Assembly (NCBI GenBank): GCA_948602995.1
Contig: CAPEBR010000003.1
Coordinates: forward strand, 127,494-191,493
DNA length: 64,000 nt
Source of the DNA: an uncultured Dorea sp.
GTDB taxonomy: Bacteria; Bacillota; Clostridia; Lachnospirales; Lachnospiraceae
Direction: 5' to 3'
Shown: positions 1-8,177 of the stretch, piece by piece
How positions within the stretch are numbered: position 1 is the stretch's first letter
Layout: each line of letters starts with the position of its first letter
Notes under the pieces: model-generated
The model's input: only the letters and a program-made list of their open reading frames with translations
The model's database searches: none
Told to the model about the DNA's origin: nothing
Translations under genes and position numbers: made by a program

Positions 1-21
1 TACATAGCAAAGGATGGCATC

Positions 22-1092
22 ATGAAAGAATTTGAAAAAAATATACGCAGGGTTAAGCCCTATGTTCCAGGTGAACAGCCGCAGAACAAGGCAGTAAAGC
101 TAAATACCAATGAGAATCCCTATCCGCCGGCGCCAGGCGTCCGGACTGCTCTTGAAAGCATGGACACAGACAGACTGCGCCTGTATCCGGATCCGGCGGC
201 AGGTCCCCTGGTGGAGGAGCTGGCGCGGTTCTACCATGTGGGAACGGATCAGATATTTGTAGGAGTAGGATCTGACGATGTACTGTCCATGTGCTTTCTG
301 ACCTTTTTTAATTCAGAAAAGCCGGTTTTCTTCCCGGATATTACCTATTCCTTTTATAAGGTATGGGCAGAGCTCTACCGGATTCCATATGAATGTCAGA
401 GAGTGGACGAGAACTTCCGTCTGGTGAAGGAGGATTATTACAGGGAAAACGGAGGAGTGATCTTCCCCAATCCCAATGCACCTACAGCTCTTTACGAGGA
501 GCTTAATGTGGTAGAGGATATCATTGCCCACAATCAGGATGTGATCGTGATTGTAGACGAAGCCTATATAGACTTTGCGGGGCGTTCTGCACGGGAGCTT
601 ATTGACAAGTATGATAATCTGATCGTGGTGCAGACTTTTTCCAAGGCGCGCTCCATGGCAGGAATGCGGATTGGTTATGCCATCAGCAATCCAGGGCTCA
701 TCAGATATCTCAATGACGCAAAATATTCCTTTAATTCCTACACCATGAATCAGACTTCACTGATTTGCGGTGTAGAAGCAGTGAAGGATAAGGAATATTT
801 TGAAGAAGGGCTTCGTAAGATTATCAATACAAGGGAGTGGGCCAAGGGAGAGCTTAGAAAACTGGGTTTTGGGTTTACGGATTCCAAGGCGAATTTTATC
901 TTTGCCTCACATCCGGATTATGATGCAAAAGATCTTTTCGAGGCCATGAAGGCAAAGGGAATCTATGTGCGCTACTGGGGGAGTGAACGGATTGAACAGT
1001 ATATGCGCATTACCGTTGGCACAAGAGAAGAGATGGAGATACTCTTTACATTTTTGAGAGAATATATGAATAAAGGAGAACCTTATGACTGA
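22..1092 (+). CDS. hisC: Histidinol-phosphate aminotransferase-type PLP enzyme
   Basis: Class I/II PLP-dependent aminotransferase of the HisC family (356 aa, usual length 350-370), expected to make histidinol phosphate from imidazole acetol phosphate and glutamate in the cytosol. Visible: the N-terminal LNTNENPYPP motif near residues 27-36, VDEAYIDF at 178-185 carrying the Asp that contacts the PLP ring nitrogen, and TFSKARSMAGMRIGY near 205-219 with the Schiff-base lysine K208. Its stop overlaps the start of the next gene by 8 bp, so the two are translationally coupled. No other his genes are in view, so a related role such as aromatic amino acid or phosphonate transamination cannot be excluded. 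The upstream region lies outside the window. Confidence 0.85.
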   Translation: MKEFEKNIRRVKPYVPGEQPQNKAVKLNTNENPYPPAPGVRTALESMDTDRLRLYPDPAAGPLVEELARFYHVGTDQIFVGVGSDDVLSMCFLTFFNSEKPVFFPDITYSFYKVWAELYRIPYECQRVDENFRLVKEDYYRENGGVIFPNPNAPTALYEELNVVEDIIAHNQDVIVIVDEAYIDFAGRSARELIDKYDNLIVVQTFSKARSMAGMRIGYAISNPGLIRYLNDAKYSFNSYTMNQTSLICGVEAVKDKEYFEEGLRKIINTREWAKGELRKLGFGFTDSKANFIFASHPDYDAKDLFEAMKAKGIYVRYWGSERIEQYMRITVGTREEMEILFTFLREYMNKGEPYD

Positions 1093-1597
1093 GACATTAG
1101 TGCAGGGAATTATTGACGCCCTGGGAGGCAGCGTTGGAAAGGAGCTGATTGTATTTCTGATTTCCATGATTCCGATTCTAGAACTTAGGGGGGCGCTCCT
1201 TGTGGCAGGCCCGCTTCTCGGAGTGCCGGTGACTACGGCAATTCCGCTTAGCATCATTGGCAATATTATTCCGGTTCCGTTCATCCTTCTTCTGATTACG
1301 CCGGTTTTCCGGTGGATGAAGGGAACGAGGCTCTTTAAGCCCATGGTGGATAAGCTGGAATCAAAGGCTATGAGTAAAAGTGACCAGATTGAAAAATACG
1401 AGTTCTGGGGACTGGTACTTTTTGTGGGGATTCCCCTTCCGGGCACAGGAGCATGGACCGGATCACTGATTGCAGCACTGCTGGGGATTAAGTTTAAGAA
1501 GGCATTTCCGGCAGTAATCCTTGGTATTTTTATGGCAACAGTAATTATGTGGTTTATCTCATATGTGCTGCTGGGCGGTGTTCAGATTCTGGGATAG
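1085..1597 (+). CDS. COG2426 small integral membrane protein (small multidrug export family)
   Basis: A 170-aa, highly hydrophobic protein with about four membrane spans. It matches the COG2426 family, often annotated as putative small multidrug export protein, although its transport role is unproven. Recognisable pieces are the ISMIPILELRGALLVAGPLLG segment near residues 26-46 and the GIPLPGTGAWTGSLIAALLG segment near 115-134, the paired conserved Pro/Gly-rich stretches of this family. The ATG overlaps the preceding aminotransferase stop (ATGACTGA), which points to one transcript. I see no substrate information in the sequence or the neighbours. Confidence 0.7.
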   Translation: MTETLVQGIIDALGGSVGKELIVFLISMIPILELRGALLVAGPLLGVPVTTAIPLSIIGNIIPVPFILLLITPVFRWMKGTRLFKPMVDKLESKAMSKSDQIEKYEFWGLVLFVGIPLPGTGAWTGSLIAALLGIKFKKAFPAVILGIFMATVIMWFISYVLLGGVQILG

Positions 1598-1671
1598 ATT
1601 TAAATGGATTTTTGCATGTAACTGTGAAGGCGTCTGACAGTTACGAGAAAAGAAGAAAAGGAGTGTACAAG

Positions 1672-2634
1672 ATGGAAAAGGTATATGATGTAACGGCGAT
1701 GGGTGAAATGTTGATTGATTTTACGATGAACGGTCAGAGTGAGCAGGGGAATAATATGTTTGAGGCATGTCCGGGCGGTGCGCCGTGTAATGTTCTTGCC
1801 ATGCTGAACAAGCTGGGAAGAAGGACGGCTTTTATCGGAAAGGTTGGAAAGGATCAGTTTGGACGTCTGTTAAAGGATACGATCGAAGAGCTGGGAATTG
1901 AGACAAAGGGGCTGGTTCTGGATGAAGAGATTCATACAACGCTTGCATTTGTGCATACATTTCCGGATGGGGACCGTGAGTTTTCTTTTTACAGGAATCC
2001 AGGGGCTGATATGATGCTCTCTGAGACAGAGGTGGATTATGACCTTATACGCAAGTCTAAGGTATTCCACTTTGGAACTTTGTCCATGACAGATGAACCG
2101 GTGAAAACTGCCACAAAAAAGGCGCTTGAGGCTGCAAAAGAGGCAGGCTGCCTGATTACCTTTGATCCGAATCTGAGGGAGCCACTCTGGAATTCTTTAG
2201 GGGAGGCAAAGGAGGCTATGGAATTCGGGTTCCAGTATTGTGATATGCTGAAAATATCGGATAATGAGATACAGTTTATTTCCGGGAAAGAGGACTACGA
2301 TGAAGGGATAAAATACCTGCAGGAAAAATACAACATTCCGGTTATTTTCCTGACCATGGGGAAGGCGGGAAGCCGTGCGTACCATGGGGATCTCCGGGTA
2401 GAGAAAGCCGGATTTACGGTAAAAGCGGTAGAGACCACAGGGGCAGGGGATACATTCTGCGGCTGTGCGATCAATGGACTTTTAAAGTATGGAGTAGAAG
2501 GACTGACAGAAGAGACGCTGGGAGAGATTCTGACCTATGCAAATGCCGGTGCAGCGCTGATCACACTGAAAAAGGGCGCGATCCGCTCTATGCCAGAGCC
2601 CTCTCAGATTGATGATATGATACAGGCGCCGTAA
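1672..2634 (+). CDS. PfkB-family carbohydrate kinase (fructokinase-like)
   Basis: A ribokinase/PfkB-fold sugar kinase, 320 aa from the ATG at 1672, which follows a good AAAAGGAGTG ribosome site. A longer frame opens upstream inside the preceding gene, but its extra residues do not look like this family. Signature 1 is the GGAPCNVLAMLNKLG stretch at about 35-49. Signature 2 is TTGAGDTF, with the catalytic base D260 of the GAGD motif. Overall it resembles bacterial fructokinases that phosphorylate fructose to fructose 6-phosphate, but the acceptor sugar cannot be fixed from sequence alone. It sits 74 nt after the membrane protein gene without an obvious terminator and may be read from the same transcript. 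Confidence 0.85.
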   Translation: MEKVYDVTAMGEMLIDFTMNGQSEQGNNMFEACPGGAPCNVLAMLNKLGRRTAFIGKVGKDQFGRLLKDTIEELGIETKGLVLDEEIHTTLAFVHTFPDGDREFSFYRNPGADMMLSETEVDYDLIRKSKVFHFGTLSMTDEPVKTATKKALEAAKEAGCLITFDPNLREPLWNSLGEAKEAMEFGFQYCDMLKISDNEIQFISGKEDYDEGIKYLQEKYNIPVIFLTMGKAGSRAYHGDLRVEKAGFTVKAVETTGAGDTFCGCAINGLLKYGVEGLTEETLGEILTYANAGAALITLKKGAIRSMPEPSQIDDMIQAP

Positions 2635-2707
2635 CTACCCGGCAGGTCTGTGCAGGGCCTGCCCCGGTCTTGAACAACGAAAAGAAAAAGTTGGGAGAAA
2701 AACGATT

Positions 2708-3739
2708 ATGGCAATGAAAATAAACAAAACACTTCCCTCTCCCCAGGAGTTAAAAGCAGAATATCCCCTGCCGGATGAGCTTAAGGAATTGAAGAAAAGG
2801 AGAGATCAGGAGATCCGCAAGGTATTTACCGGAGAATCCGACAAGTTTCTTGTGATTATTGGCCCATGTTCTGCTGACAATGAGGACTCGGTATGCGAGT
2901 ATGTAAACCGGCTGTCACGAGTAAATGAAAAAGTTTCTGACAGACTTATATTGATTCCAAGGATATATACAAATAAACCAAGAACTACAGGTGAGGGATA
3001 TAAAGGCATGCTTCACCAGCCGGATCCGGACAAAGCGCCGGATCTGTATGCGGGAATTCTTGCAATCCGCCGGATGCATCTGCGGGCAATGGAGGAGAGC
3101 AGGCTGACAGGTGCGGATGAGATGCTGTATCCGGAAAACAGAAGCTATCTGGATGATATTTTGTCCTATGAGGCCATCGGCGCCCGTTCCGTGGAGAACC
3201 AGCAGCATCGTCTTACGGCAAGCGGCATGGAGATACCGGTGGGGATGAAGAACCCTACCAGCGGCGACCTCTCTGTGATGCTGAATTCCGTGGTGGCCGC
3301 ACAGAGCGGACACCGGTTCATTTACCGGAACCTGGATGTCACAACAGACGGGAATGATCTGGCCCATACGATTCTGCGCGGTGGTGTGGACAAATACGGA
3401 ACCAGTATTCCCAATTATCATTATGAAGATTGTGTAAGGCTTCTGGAATTATATGAAAAGAAGGAACTGAAGAATCCTGCGGTAATTATTGATGCTAACC
3501 ATTCTAATTCCAATAAGGCATATAAGGAGCAGATTCGCATTGTAAGTGAGGTTCTTCACAGCCGCAGAATGAACAACGGACTGAGAAATCTTGTAAAAGG
3601 TGTTATGGTTGAAAGTTATCTGGCTGAAGGAAGACAGGATATCGGTGAAAATATGATTTACGGGAAATCGATTACGGATCCGTGTATCGGCTGGGAAGAT
3701 ACTGAAAGGCTGATTATGAAGATCGCGGAGGAGTGTTAG
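2708..3739 (+). CDS. 3-deoxy-7-phosphoheptulonate synthase (DAHP synthase, class I AroF/AroG type)
   Basis: First enzyme of the shikimate pathway, condensing phosphoenolpyruvate and erythrose 4-phosphate to DAHP. Length 343 aa is normal for the AroFGH type without an added chorismate mutase domain. Visible motifs are IGPCSADNED at 51-60 with the metal-ligand Cys54, KPRTTGEGYKG at 90-100 for phosphoenolpyruvate binding, PVGMKNPTSGDLSVMLN in the middle, and DANHSNSNK starting near 262. The N-terminal extension that carries the feedback site in enteric isozymes is present in length, but I cannot tell which aromatic amino acid it senses. It ends convergently with an XRE regulator gene, overlapping by 4 bp. 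Confidence 0.9.
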   Translation: MAMKINKTLPSPQELKAEYPLPDELKELKKRRDQEIRKVFTGESDKFLVIIGPCSADNEDSVCEYVNRLSRVNEKVSDRLILIPRIYTNKPRTTGEGYKGMLHQPDPDKAPDLYAGILAIRRMHLRAMEESRLTGADEMLYPENRSYLDDILSYEAIGARSVENQQHRLTASGMEIPVGMKNPTSGDLSVMLNSVVAAQSGHRFIYRNLDVTTDGNDLAHTILRGGVDKYGTSIPNYHYEDCVRLLELYEKKELKNPAVIIDANHSNSNKAYKEQIRIVSEVLHSRRMNNGLRNLVKGVMVESYLAEGRQDIGENMIYGKSITDPCIGWEDTERLIMKIAEEC

Positions 3740-4077
3740 CTTTTATCCCGCAGTTCCAGCATGTCCAGATATTCCATGAGATCCTTCTTTGACCTTGGTG
3801 AGAGCTTCCCATAACGGATGAGAAGGGCGCGTTCCTCGGGGCTGCACCTGCCATTTCTGGCTTCGTCTAACTGGATGGTTTCCTCATCCTCCAGGAGATA
3901 ATCAACAGATACGTGAAAAAGAGTAGCAAGAGCTGCCAGCTTTTCGTGAGAAGGCTGGCGCTTTTTTGTCTCATATCCGGCAATTGTAGAACGTGCAACG
4001 TTAAGACGGGCGGCAACATATTTTTGAGTCATATCGTTTTCGCGCCGAAGCTCTTTTAGTTTCTTGTCAAATGACAT
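3736..4077 (-). CDS. XRE-family helix-turn-helix regulator
   Basis: A 113-aa protein with a Cro/C1-type helix-turn-helix over residues 1-62. The motif MTQKYVAARLNVARSTIAGYE is followed by the usual P-SHEKLAALATLFHVSVDYLL tail that places the DNA-binding domain before a short linker. The remaining 50 residues (EERALLIRYGKLSPRSKKDLMEY) form a helical tail as in many dimerising single-domain repressors. The ATG at 4077 (reverse strand) follows AAAGGAGGA. The gene overlaps the end of the DAHP synthase gene by 4 bp and lies next to a large fold-back repeat. The target is unknown; autoregulation is a common pattern but no clear operator was identified. Confidence 0.85.
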   Translation of the reverse strand: MSFDKKLKELRRENDMTQKYVAARLNVARSTIAGYETKKRQPSHEKLAALATLFHVSVDYLLEDEETIQLDEARNGRCSPEERALLIRYGKLSPRSKKDLMEYLDMLELRDKS

Positions 4078-4214
4078 AGCAGCGTCCTCCTTTGGAAAAA
4101 ATTGGAAATTACGTACATTTTAGCAAGAAAACAGATAAAGCGACATAGAAAGTGTCAATAATCAACAAATAGTTGCAAATGTGAGTTTCGAAACGCAACA
4201 TGTGTGGGTGGGAC

Positions 4215-4630
4215 GCAGAAATGGGTAAAATATATCCTCATGTGCGGTACGGTGTGAGAGCCCGCAGAGAGAACGATATGCTCTGAGTGAACAGGGCAAC
4301 GCGGATGTGAACTAAATATTAACTCCGACTAAGACGTTCGGGAGAGCCCTCACGCCTAAGTCTACGTAAATATTGGATATAACAGCGCAGCAAGCTGCCC
4401 TGTTACATGCAAAAATCCATTTTAAATCGCTTCGCGATGGGATTTTTGCACACTTGAATCACTTTCTTACGGTCAGCGCAGTAAATGCGCAGACCTGTAT
4501 GAACTACTATGTTAGAATTCACATCCGCTAAAAACGCCCTTGAATTGTTCTGTCAGAGCATATCGTTCTCTCTGCGGGCTTTCTTGAAGGTTACTGACAT
4601 GAGGATATAATTTACCCATATCTGCTGTTT
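4215..4630. repeat. Large fold-back repeat C1 (imperfect inverted repeat about 415 bp)
   Basis: The segment folds back on itself. A 27-bp block at 4260-4286 is the exact reverse complement of 4553-4579, and homology between the arms extends outwards (ATATCCTCATGT near 4232 against ACATGAGGATAT near 4597) and inwards (GCGGATGT). Inside lie two further units: a core at 4327-4363, also present inverted at 7214-7250, and a family B element at 4401-4506. The core is itself nearly self-complementary. No transposase or ORF is encoded. It looks like a nested non-autonomous element; function unknown. Confidence 0.75.
4401..4506 (+). repeat. Family B structured element, copy B1
   Basis: Diverged copy of the family B element inside fold-back C1. 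Stem alpha pairs GCAAAAATCCAT with ATGGGATTTTTGC, with an inner ATCGC/GCGAT helix. It is followed by the constant linker TGAATCACTTTCTTACGG and stem beta GGTCAGCGCA/TGCGCAGACC around the constant loop GTAAA. The stem bases differ from the copies at 24.4 and 51.9 kb but almost all pairing is preserved (one A-A mismatch). Terminal repeats are degraded here. Confidence 0.7.
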
Positions 4631-4730
4631 GTCGGGATGCCGTGCTGCTTTCTGCACTGCTGGGGGTGAAAAATGCTTTCTGTCAGGTAGCGAATAAATT
4701 ATAGAAAGGGAAGATTCTGCGGAGAAATTA

Positions 4731-4787
4731 TTGACAAACGATAATTCTGTGGTATCATAGGAGTATAAGATTATCGAAAAACAATAA
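4731..4787 (+). promoter_or_regulatory. Sigma-A-type promoter with possible operator for the membrane/HTH/lipoprotein operon
   Basis: TTGACA at 4731-4736 and TATCAT at 4753-4758 with a 16-bp spacer. Just downstream, TTATCG-AAAAA-CAATAA (4771-4787) is an imperfect inverted repeat, and a further CGATAA half-site lies in the spacer (4739-4744). Repeated TTATCG/CGATAA half-sites overlapping the promoter fit autoregulation by the small HTH protein encoded in this operon. That assignment is inference. Confidence 0.5.
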
Positions 4788-4829
4788 TTATTTGCTTTTG
4801 TAATTGCCGGATTTAGGGAGAGGGTCAGG

Positions 4830-5828
4830 ATGAAGAGAATGGAGGGTGTTATGAGGATGAGGAGAATGAAGGGTATTTTGGTGGTGGAGGCGGTTGTGTG
4901 TGTGATTTTTTGTCTGCTTCGGGATGAGGCTCCGGGGGTGTTTTCAGGGGCGGCGGCTTTTCCTTTTGAGCAGATTGGGATGGGGCTTCGGAGACTTTCG
5001 CTGTCAGGAGGAATTGGGAATGGGGCAGCGATCATTTTATACATTCTGCTGAGTCTGGTTCCGTGCCTGATCTGGGCTTATATGGAGAAAAGGGGTGCTG
5101 CCAGGGGGATTGACTGGATGCTCCTAGGGCTTAGTCTTCTGCTCTTTGCAGTGAATTATTATATGGTGAATCCAGGCCTTTTTGTTACGGGTGTTCCGGG
5201 AGCGGGGAAGCTGGTATTAGGGAGTGTGTTTTATTCGGCTCTTTCAGGGTATCTCTTGATCAGGGCTCTGCTGATGTGTCAGAGCGCCGGGGAAGATAGG
5301 CTTTGGAAGTGGATTCGGGGACTGTGCGGGTTTCTGAACATGGTGTTTGTGTATCTGATATTTGGGACCTGTTTTGGAGATTTCCTGGATGCAGTCCAAA
5401 AAGTGCAGGCCGGAGATGGCGGAATCTATGGGGAGAATCTTATGTCTGGGATTAGTGAGTACGGTGTGACTTACCTGTTTCTTGGAGGACATTATTTGAT
5501 CAATGTTATGCCTTATGTGTTTGACATTGGCATTGTTTTTCTGTCGATGCATATGCTGACGGTGCTGGAAGATGACCGGTATTCTGCCAGTGCGGCAGAA
5601 AAGGTTGACAGGCTGGCTTCCTTCTGCGGCCGGGCTCTTGTGATTACGGCCAGTGCGGATGTTGTATTTAATATTCTGCAGATGATTTTTCATGATCGTC
5701 TTTATCAGACAGACATTGTAATCCGGATTCCGGTGATATCAATCGTATTTGTACTGGGGGTACTACTGTTCGCAAGGTACGTGCGGGAGGATCAGAAGCT
5801 AAAGCAGGAAAATGACTTATTTATATGA
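4830..5828 (+). CDS. Multi-pass membrane protein, C-terminus resembling DUF2975
   Basis: A 332-aa protein with about eight hydrophobic segments. The last third (from about residue 190) resembles DUF2975 membrane proteins: four spans and a charged end KLKQENDLFI just before an overlapping HTH gene. DUF2975 proteins are usually about 150-180 aa, so this one carries an extra N-terminal membrane half that I do not recognise. The ATG at 4830 follows a GGGAGAGGG purine run; several in-frame ATGs within the first 14 codons leave the exact start open. Its stop overlaps the possible ATG at 5825 of the next frame. In this family the membrane protein probably modulates the adjacent small DNA-binding protein. 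That role is inferred from gene pairing, not shown here. Confidence 0.65.
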   Translation: MKRMEGVMRMRRMKGILVVEAVVCVIFCLLRDEAPGVFSGAAAFPFEQIGMGLRRLSLSGGIGNGAAIILYILLSLVPCLIWAYMEKRGAARGIDWMLLGLSLLLFAVNYYMVNPGLFVTGVPGAGKLVLGSVFYSALSGYLLIRALLMCQSAGEDRLWKWIRGLCGFLNMVFVYLIFGTCFGDFLDAVQKVQAGDGGIYGENLMSGISEYGVTYLFLGGHYLINVMPYVFDIGIVFLSMHMLTVLEDDRYSASAAEKVDRLASFCGRALVITASADVVFNILQMIFHDRLYQTDIVIRIPVISIVFVLGVLLFARYVREDQKLKQENDLFI

Positions 5829-5839
5829 AGGAGCATGAT

Positions 5840-6070
5840 ATGGGAATCAGGGTTTGCCTGGAAGAGGTCTTGAAGGAACGTGGTATGACATCCAAAGAAC
5901 TGTGTAGTCTTGTACATATAACAGAGGCCAATCTGTCCGTCTTAAGAAGCGGAAAGGCGAAGGGTGTCCGTTTTCATACGATTAACCGTATCTGTTATTT
6001 TCTGCAATGTGATGTAGGAGATATTTTGAAATTTGACGGAAAGCTGGAGGGAGAAGAGAATGAAGGGTAG
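5840..6070 (+). CDS. Small YozG-like helix-turn-helix regulator
   Basis: A 76-aa Cro/C1-type DNA-binding protein almost entirely made of the HTH fold: MTSKELCSLVHITEANLSVL with SGKAKGVRFHTINRIC following. This is the pattern of YozG-like regulators that accompany DUF2975 membrane proteins in many Firmicutes. I place the start at ATG 5840 rather than 5825, because AAGGAG at 5828-5833 is correctly spaced for 5840. It ends 11 bp inside the following lipoprotein gene, so the three genes form one translationally coupled operon. A likely target is its own promoter around 4731-4787, where TTATCG half-sites occur. Confidence 0.8.
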   Translation: MGIRVCLEEVLKERGMTSKELCSLVHITEANLSVLRSGKAKGVRFHTINRICYFLQCDVGDILKFDGKLEGEENEG

Positions 6071-7019
6071 AGGATATTTTCTATGTATGACAGGTATATT
6101 GATGATGATTTCACTGTGCGGGTGCTCCCTGGCCGTTCCGGACGCCGGCATGGACGGGGAAGGAGACAGACTGATCGGGGCAGTTATAACCGACGACTAT
6201 CTGGATCTGTTTGACATAGATCAGTATGTAGGTGATCACGCGTCAGAGTTACTTCATAATCATGAGGTAGTAGTGGATCGTGCGCCAAAATATGAGGGCA
6301 GGCTGTATGCCACAGTAAAAAAAGGAAAAGGAGAGAACTCCGGGCAATGGGAGATTTCATTCGAGGGAGTAGACGGACTGAATATGCTTCAGCCCGTATG
6401 GAAAGATGAAAAAGGCGAAGAATGCTACGATTCCGTATGCTCTGATGGCGTCAGTGACGTCCATTTAAGTGTAAATATGGACGACCAGGGTGAAGAGACG
6501 AACCTCACCGGCATTATCTATATGCCCCCCGGACAGGCGGACCATGACATTTCCTACCATGTGAATCCAGTATACCAGACTTCCGACGGAAAAATATATG
6601 CAGTCAGCGGCCCGGGTTTTTCCACAAGCGGAGAGACCGCAGAGGGAGAGGTGTCCTCCATAACCCTGCATGAAGAAAGAAAGGAAACAGAGAATGGAAA
6701 ACAGCAGACAGAAAAAAGCAGTGTGACCGTCCGCTATGGAGTCATGCATAAACCAGTACAGATTACCATTTATCAAATGGGCGAAAATCATCAGATTTTA
6801 AAACAAAACACATTCACCCCAGGAGAAGTCCCGGACGAACTGACCCCAGAGCGCAAAACATCCTATATTCTGATCGAAACCCAGAAAGAAGACCTGTCCG
6901 GAAAAAAGATGATCTCCAGAGACATCTACACTCCAGACCCAGAAGAAGAAAACACAATCGAAACATACTACGCCCTAAACAACGGAATCATAGCAAAAAA
7001 AACAACCACCCTCAAATAA
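6060..7019 (+). CDS. Predicted lipoprotein of unknown function
   Basis: A 319-aa exported protein. The ATG at 6060 gives a short basic start, a hydrophobic stretch and the lipobox ISLCGC, so cysteine 22 (approximately) would be lipid-anchored on the outer face of the membrane. The rest is a soluble, mostly polar domain; I do not recognise a family. It overlaps the HTH gene by 11 bp and is the third member of the membrane protein/HTH/lipoprotein operon. The last 250 nt are strikingly poor in G and rich in A and C compared with the rest of the gene (for example runs such as AAAACAACCACC), while the frame stays open. Regulation probably follows the operon promoter near 4731. Confidence 0.7.
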   Translation: MKGRGYFLCMTGILMMISLCGCSLAVPDAGMDGEGDRLIGAVITDDYLDLFDIDQYVGDHASELLHNHEVVVDRAPKYEGRLYATVKKGKGENSGQWEISFEGVDGLNMLQPVWKDEKGEECYDSVCSDGVSDVHLSVNMDDQGEETNLTGIIYMPPGQADHDISYHVNPVYQTSDGKIYAVSGPGFSTSGETAEGEVSSITLHEERKETENGKQQTEKSSVTVRYGVMHKPVQITIYQMGENHQILKQNTFTPGEVPDELTPERKTSYILIETQKEDLSGKKMISRDIYTPDPEEENTIETYYALNNGIIAKKTTTLK

Positions 7020-7135
7020 CCAGAATACCTAATACTATGAAATGACAGATTTTCTATCGTTCCAACCAATGACCGGCAGACTTTCTATCGCCCTCACCCC
7101 CTCCCGGGCAGATTTTCCACCGCCTTCCAAGAACA

Positions 7136-7317
7136 GCAGGCAGGGACAGGCCTATATTTCGATGAAAACAATCCAGGGGCGCTCTTTATGGAGGTGAAAT
7201 CCACTGCTTACGCAGACTTAGACGTGAGGGCTCTCCCGAACGTCTTAGTCGAAGTTAGCAGTTAGTTCACCGTAATATTGCCCCGTTTGAATGAAATATA
7301 GGCCTGTCCCTGCCTGC
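7136..7317. repeat. Fold-back repeat C2 with perfect 25-bp arms
   Basis: The 25 bases at 7136-7160 are the exact reverse complement of 7293-7317 (GGCCTATATTTC against GAAATATAGGCC at the inner side). Weaker pairing continues inward. The middle contains a core at 7214-7250 that is nearly identical, in inverted orientation, to 4327-4363 of C1. The outer arms of C1 and C2 do not resemble each other. The element lies between the lipoprotein gene and the pyrE promoter. The rest of the gap 7020-7357 holds no credible gene. Confidence 0.8.
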
Positions 7318-7357
7318 GTCCTCATATATAAAACAAAAAATCTCCCCCCATAAACAC

Positions 7358-7386
7358 TTTACACTTCCAGCTTTGTCGATTATAAT
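7358..7386 (+). promoter_or_regulatory. Promoter of pyrE
   Basis: TTTACA at 7358-7363 and a perfect TATAAT at 7381-7386 are separated by 17 bp. The transcript start would lie about 35-40 nt before the pyrE ATG, leaving no room for a PyrR-type attenuator. Confidence 0.7.
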
Positions 7387-7430
7387 GGGTTTAGCCACAT
7401 TTACACAAATATTGGAGGATTCAGATTATA

Positions 7431-8108
7431 ATGGAACAATACAAGCAGGAATTTATACAGTTTATGGTAGAGAGCGACGTTCTGAAATTCGGTGACTTTA
7501 CTTTAAAGAGCGGCAGGAAATCTCCGTTTTTTATGAATGCAGGCGCATATGTCACGGGAACACAGCTGCGAAAGCTAGGAGAATACTACGCAAAAGCGAT
7601 TCACGATACATATGGTCTTGACTTCGACGTCTTATTCGGACCGGCGTACAAAGGGATTCCTCTTTCTGTCGCCACATCAATTGCAATCAGCGAACTTTAC
7701 GGAAAGGATGTCAGATATTGCTCGAACCGCAAGGAGGTAAAGGATCACGGCGACACAGGGATCCTGCTGGGAAGCAGGCTGATGGACGGTGACCGCGTGG
7801 TTATCATTGAGGACGTGACTACATCTGGAAAATCCATCGAAGAGACCTTCCCGGTTTTAAAGGCACAGGCAGACGTGGAGGTAAAGGGTCTTATGGTGTC
7901 GCTGAACCGCATGGAGGTGGGAAAGGGTGGAAAGAAGAGCGCCCTGGACGAGATCAAAGAGCTCTATGGAATCCCTGCCAGCGCCATTGTCACTATGGAA
8001 GAAGTAGTGGAGCATCTCTATAACAGAGAATGCCAGGAAAAAGTAGTCATTGATGATACATTAAAAGCAGCGATTGACGCATACTATGAACAATACGGCG
8101 TGAAATAA
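7431..8108 (+). CDS. pyrE: Orotate phosphoribosyltransferase
   Basis: Converts orotate and phosphoribosyl pyrophosphate to orotidine monophosphate in pyrimidine synthesis. Length 225 aa matches the family. Visible: FTLKSGRKSPFFMNAG near residues 23-38 (orotate side), FGPAYKGIPLS near 64-74, and the phosphoribosyl pyrophosphate-binding signature VVIIEDVTTSGKS at 123-135. The ATG at 7431 follows GGAGGATT. It has its own strong promoter and is followed in the same direction by small membrane protein genes, a peptidase and purine genes. No terminator is visible before purD ends, so co-transcription of pyrimidine and purine genes is possible. Confidence 0.95.
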   Translation: MEQYKQEFIQFMVESDVLKFGDFTLKSGRKSPFFMNAGAYVTGTQLRKLGEYYAKAIHDTYGLDFDVLFGPAYKGIPLSVATSIAISELYGKDVRYCSNRKEVKDHGDTGILLGSRLMDGDRVVIIEDVTTSGKSIEETFPVLKAQADVEVKGLMVSLNRMEVGKGGKKSALDEIKELYGIPASAIVTMEEVVEHLYNRECQEKVVIDDTLKAAIDAYYEQYGVK

Positions 8109-8177
8109 TGGGAAGAAACGAAATAGTTGCAAAAAGGGAAATGAAATAGTTTCCGGAGAAAGAGCAGGAGGATTGTC

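Noticed and set aside
2641..2663. GGCAGG/CCTGCC hairpin between the sugar kinase and DAHP synthase genes
   Set aside because: Short stem with no T run; not enough for a terminator call.
4553..5044. 163-aa open frame on the minus strand
   Set aside because: It spans the C1 arm and the promoter of the opposite operon and has no ribosome site or recognisable domain.
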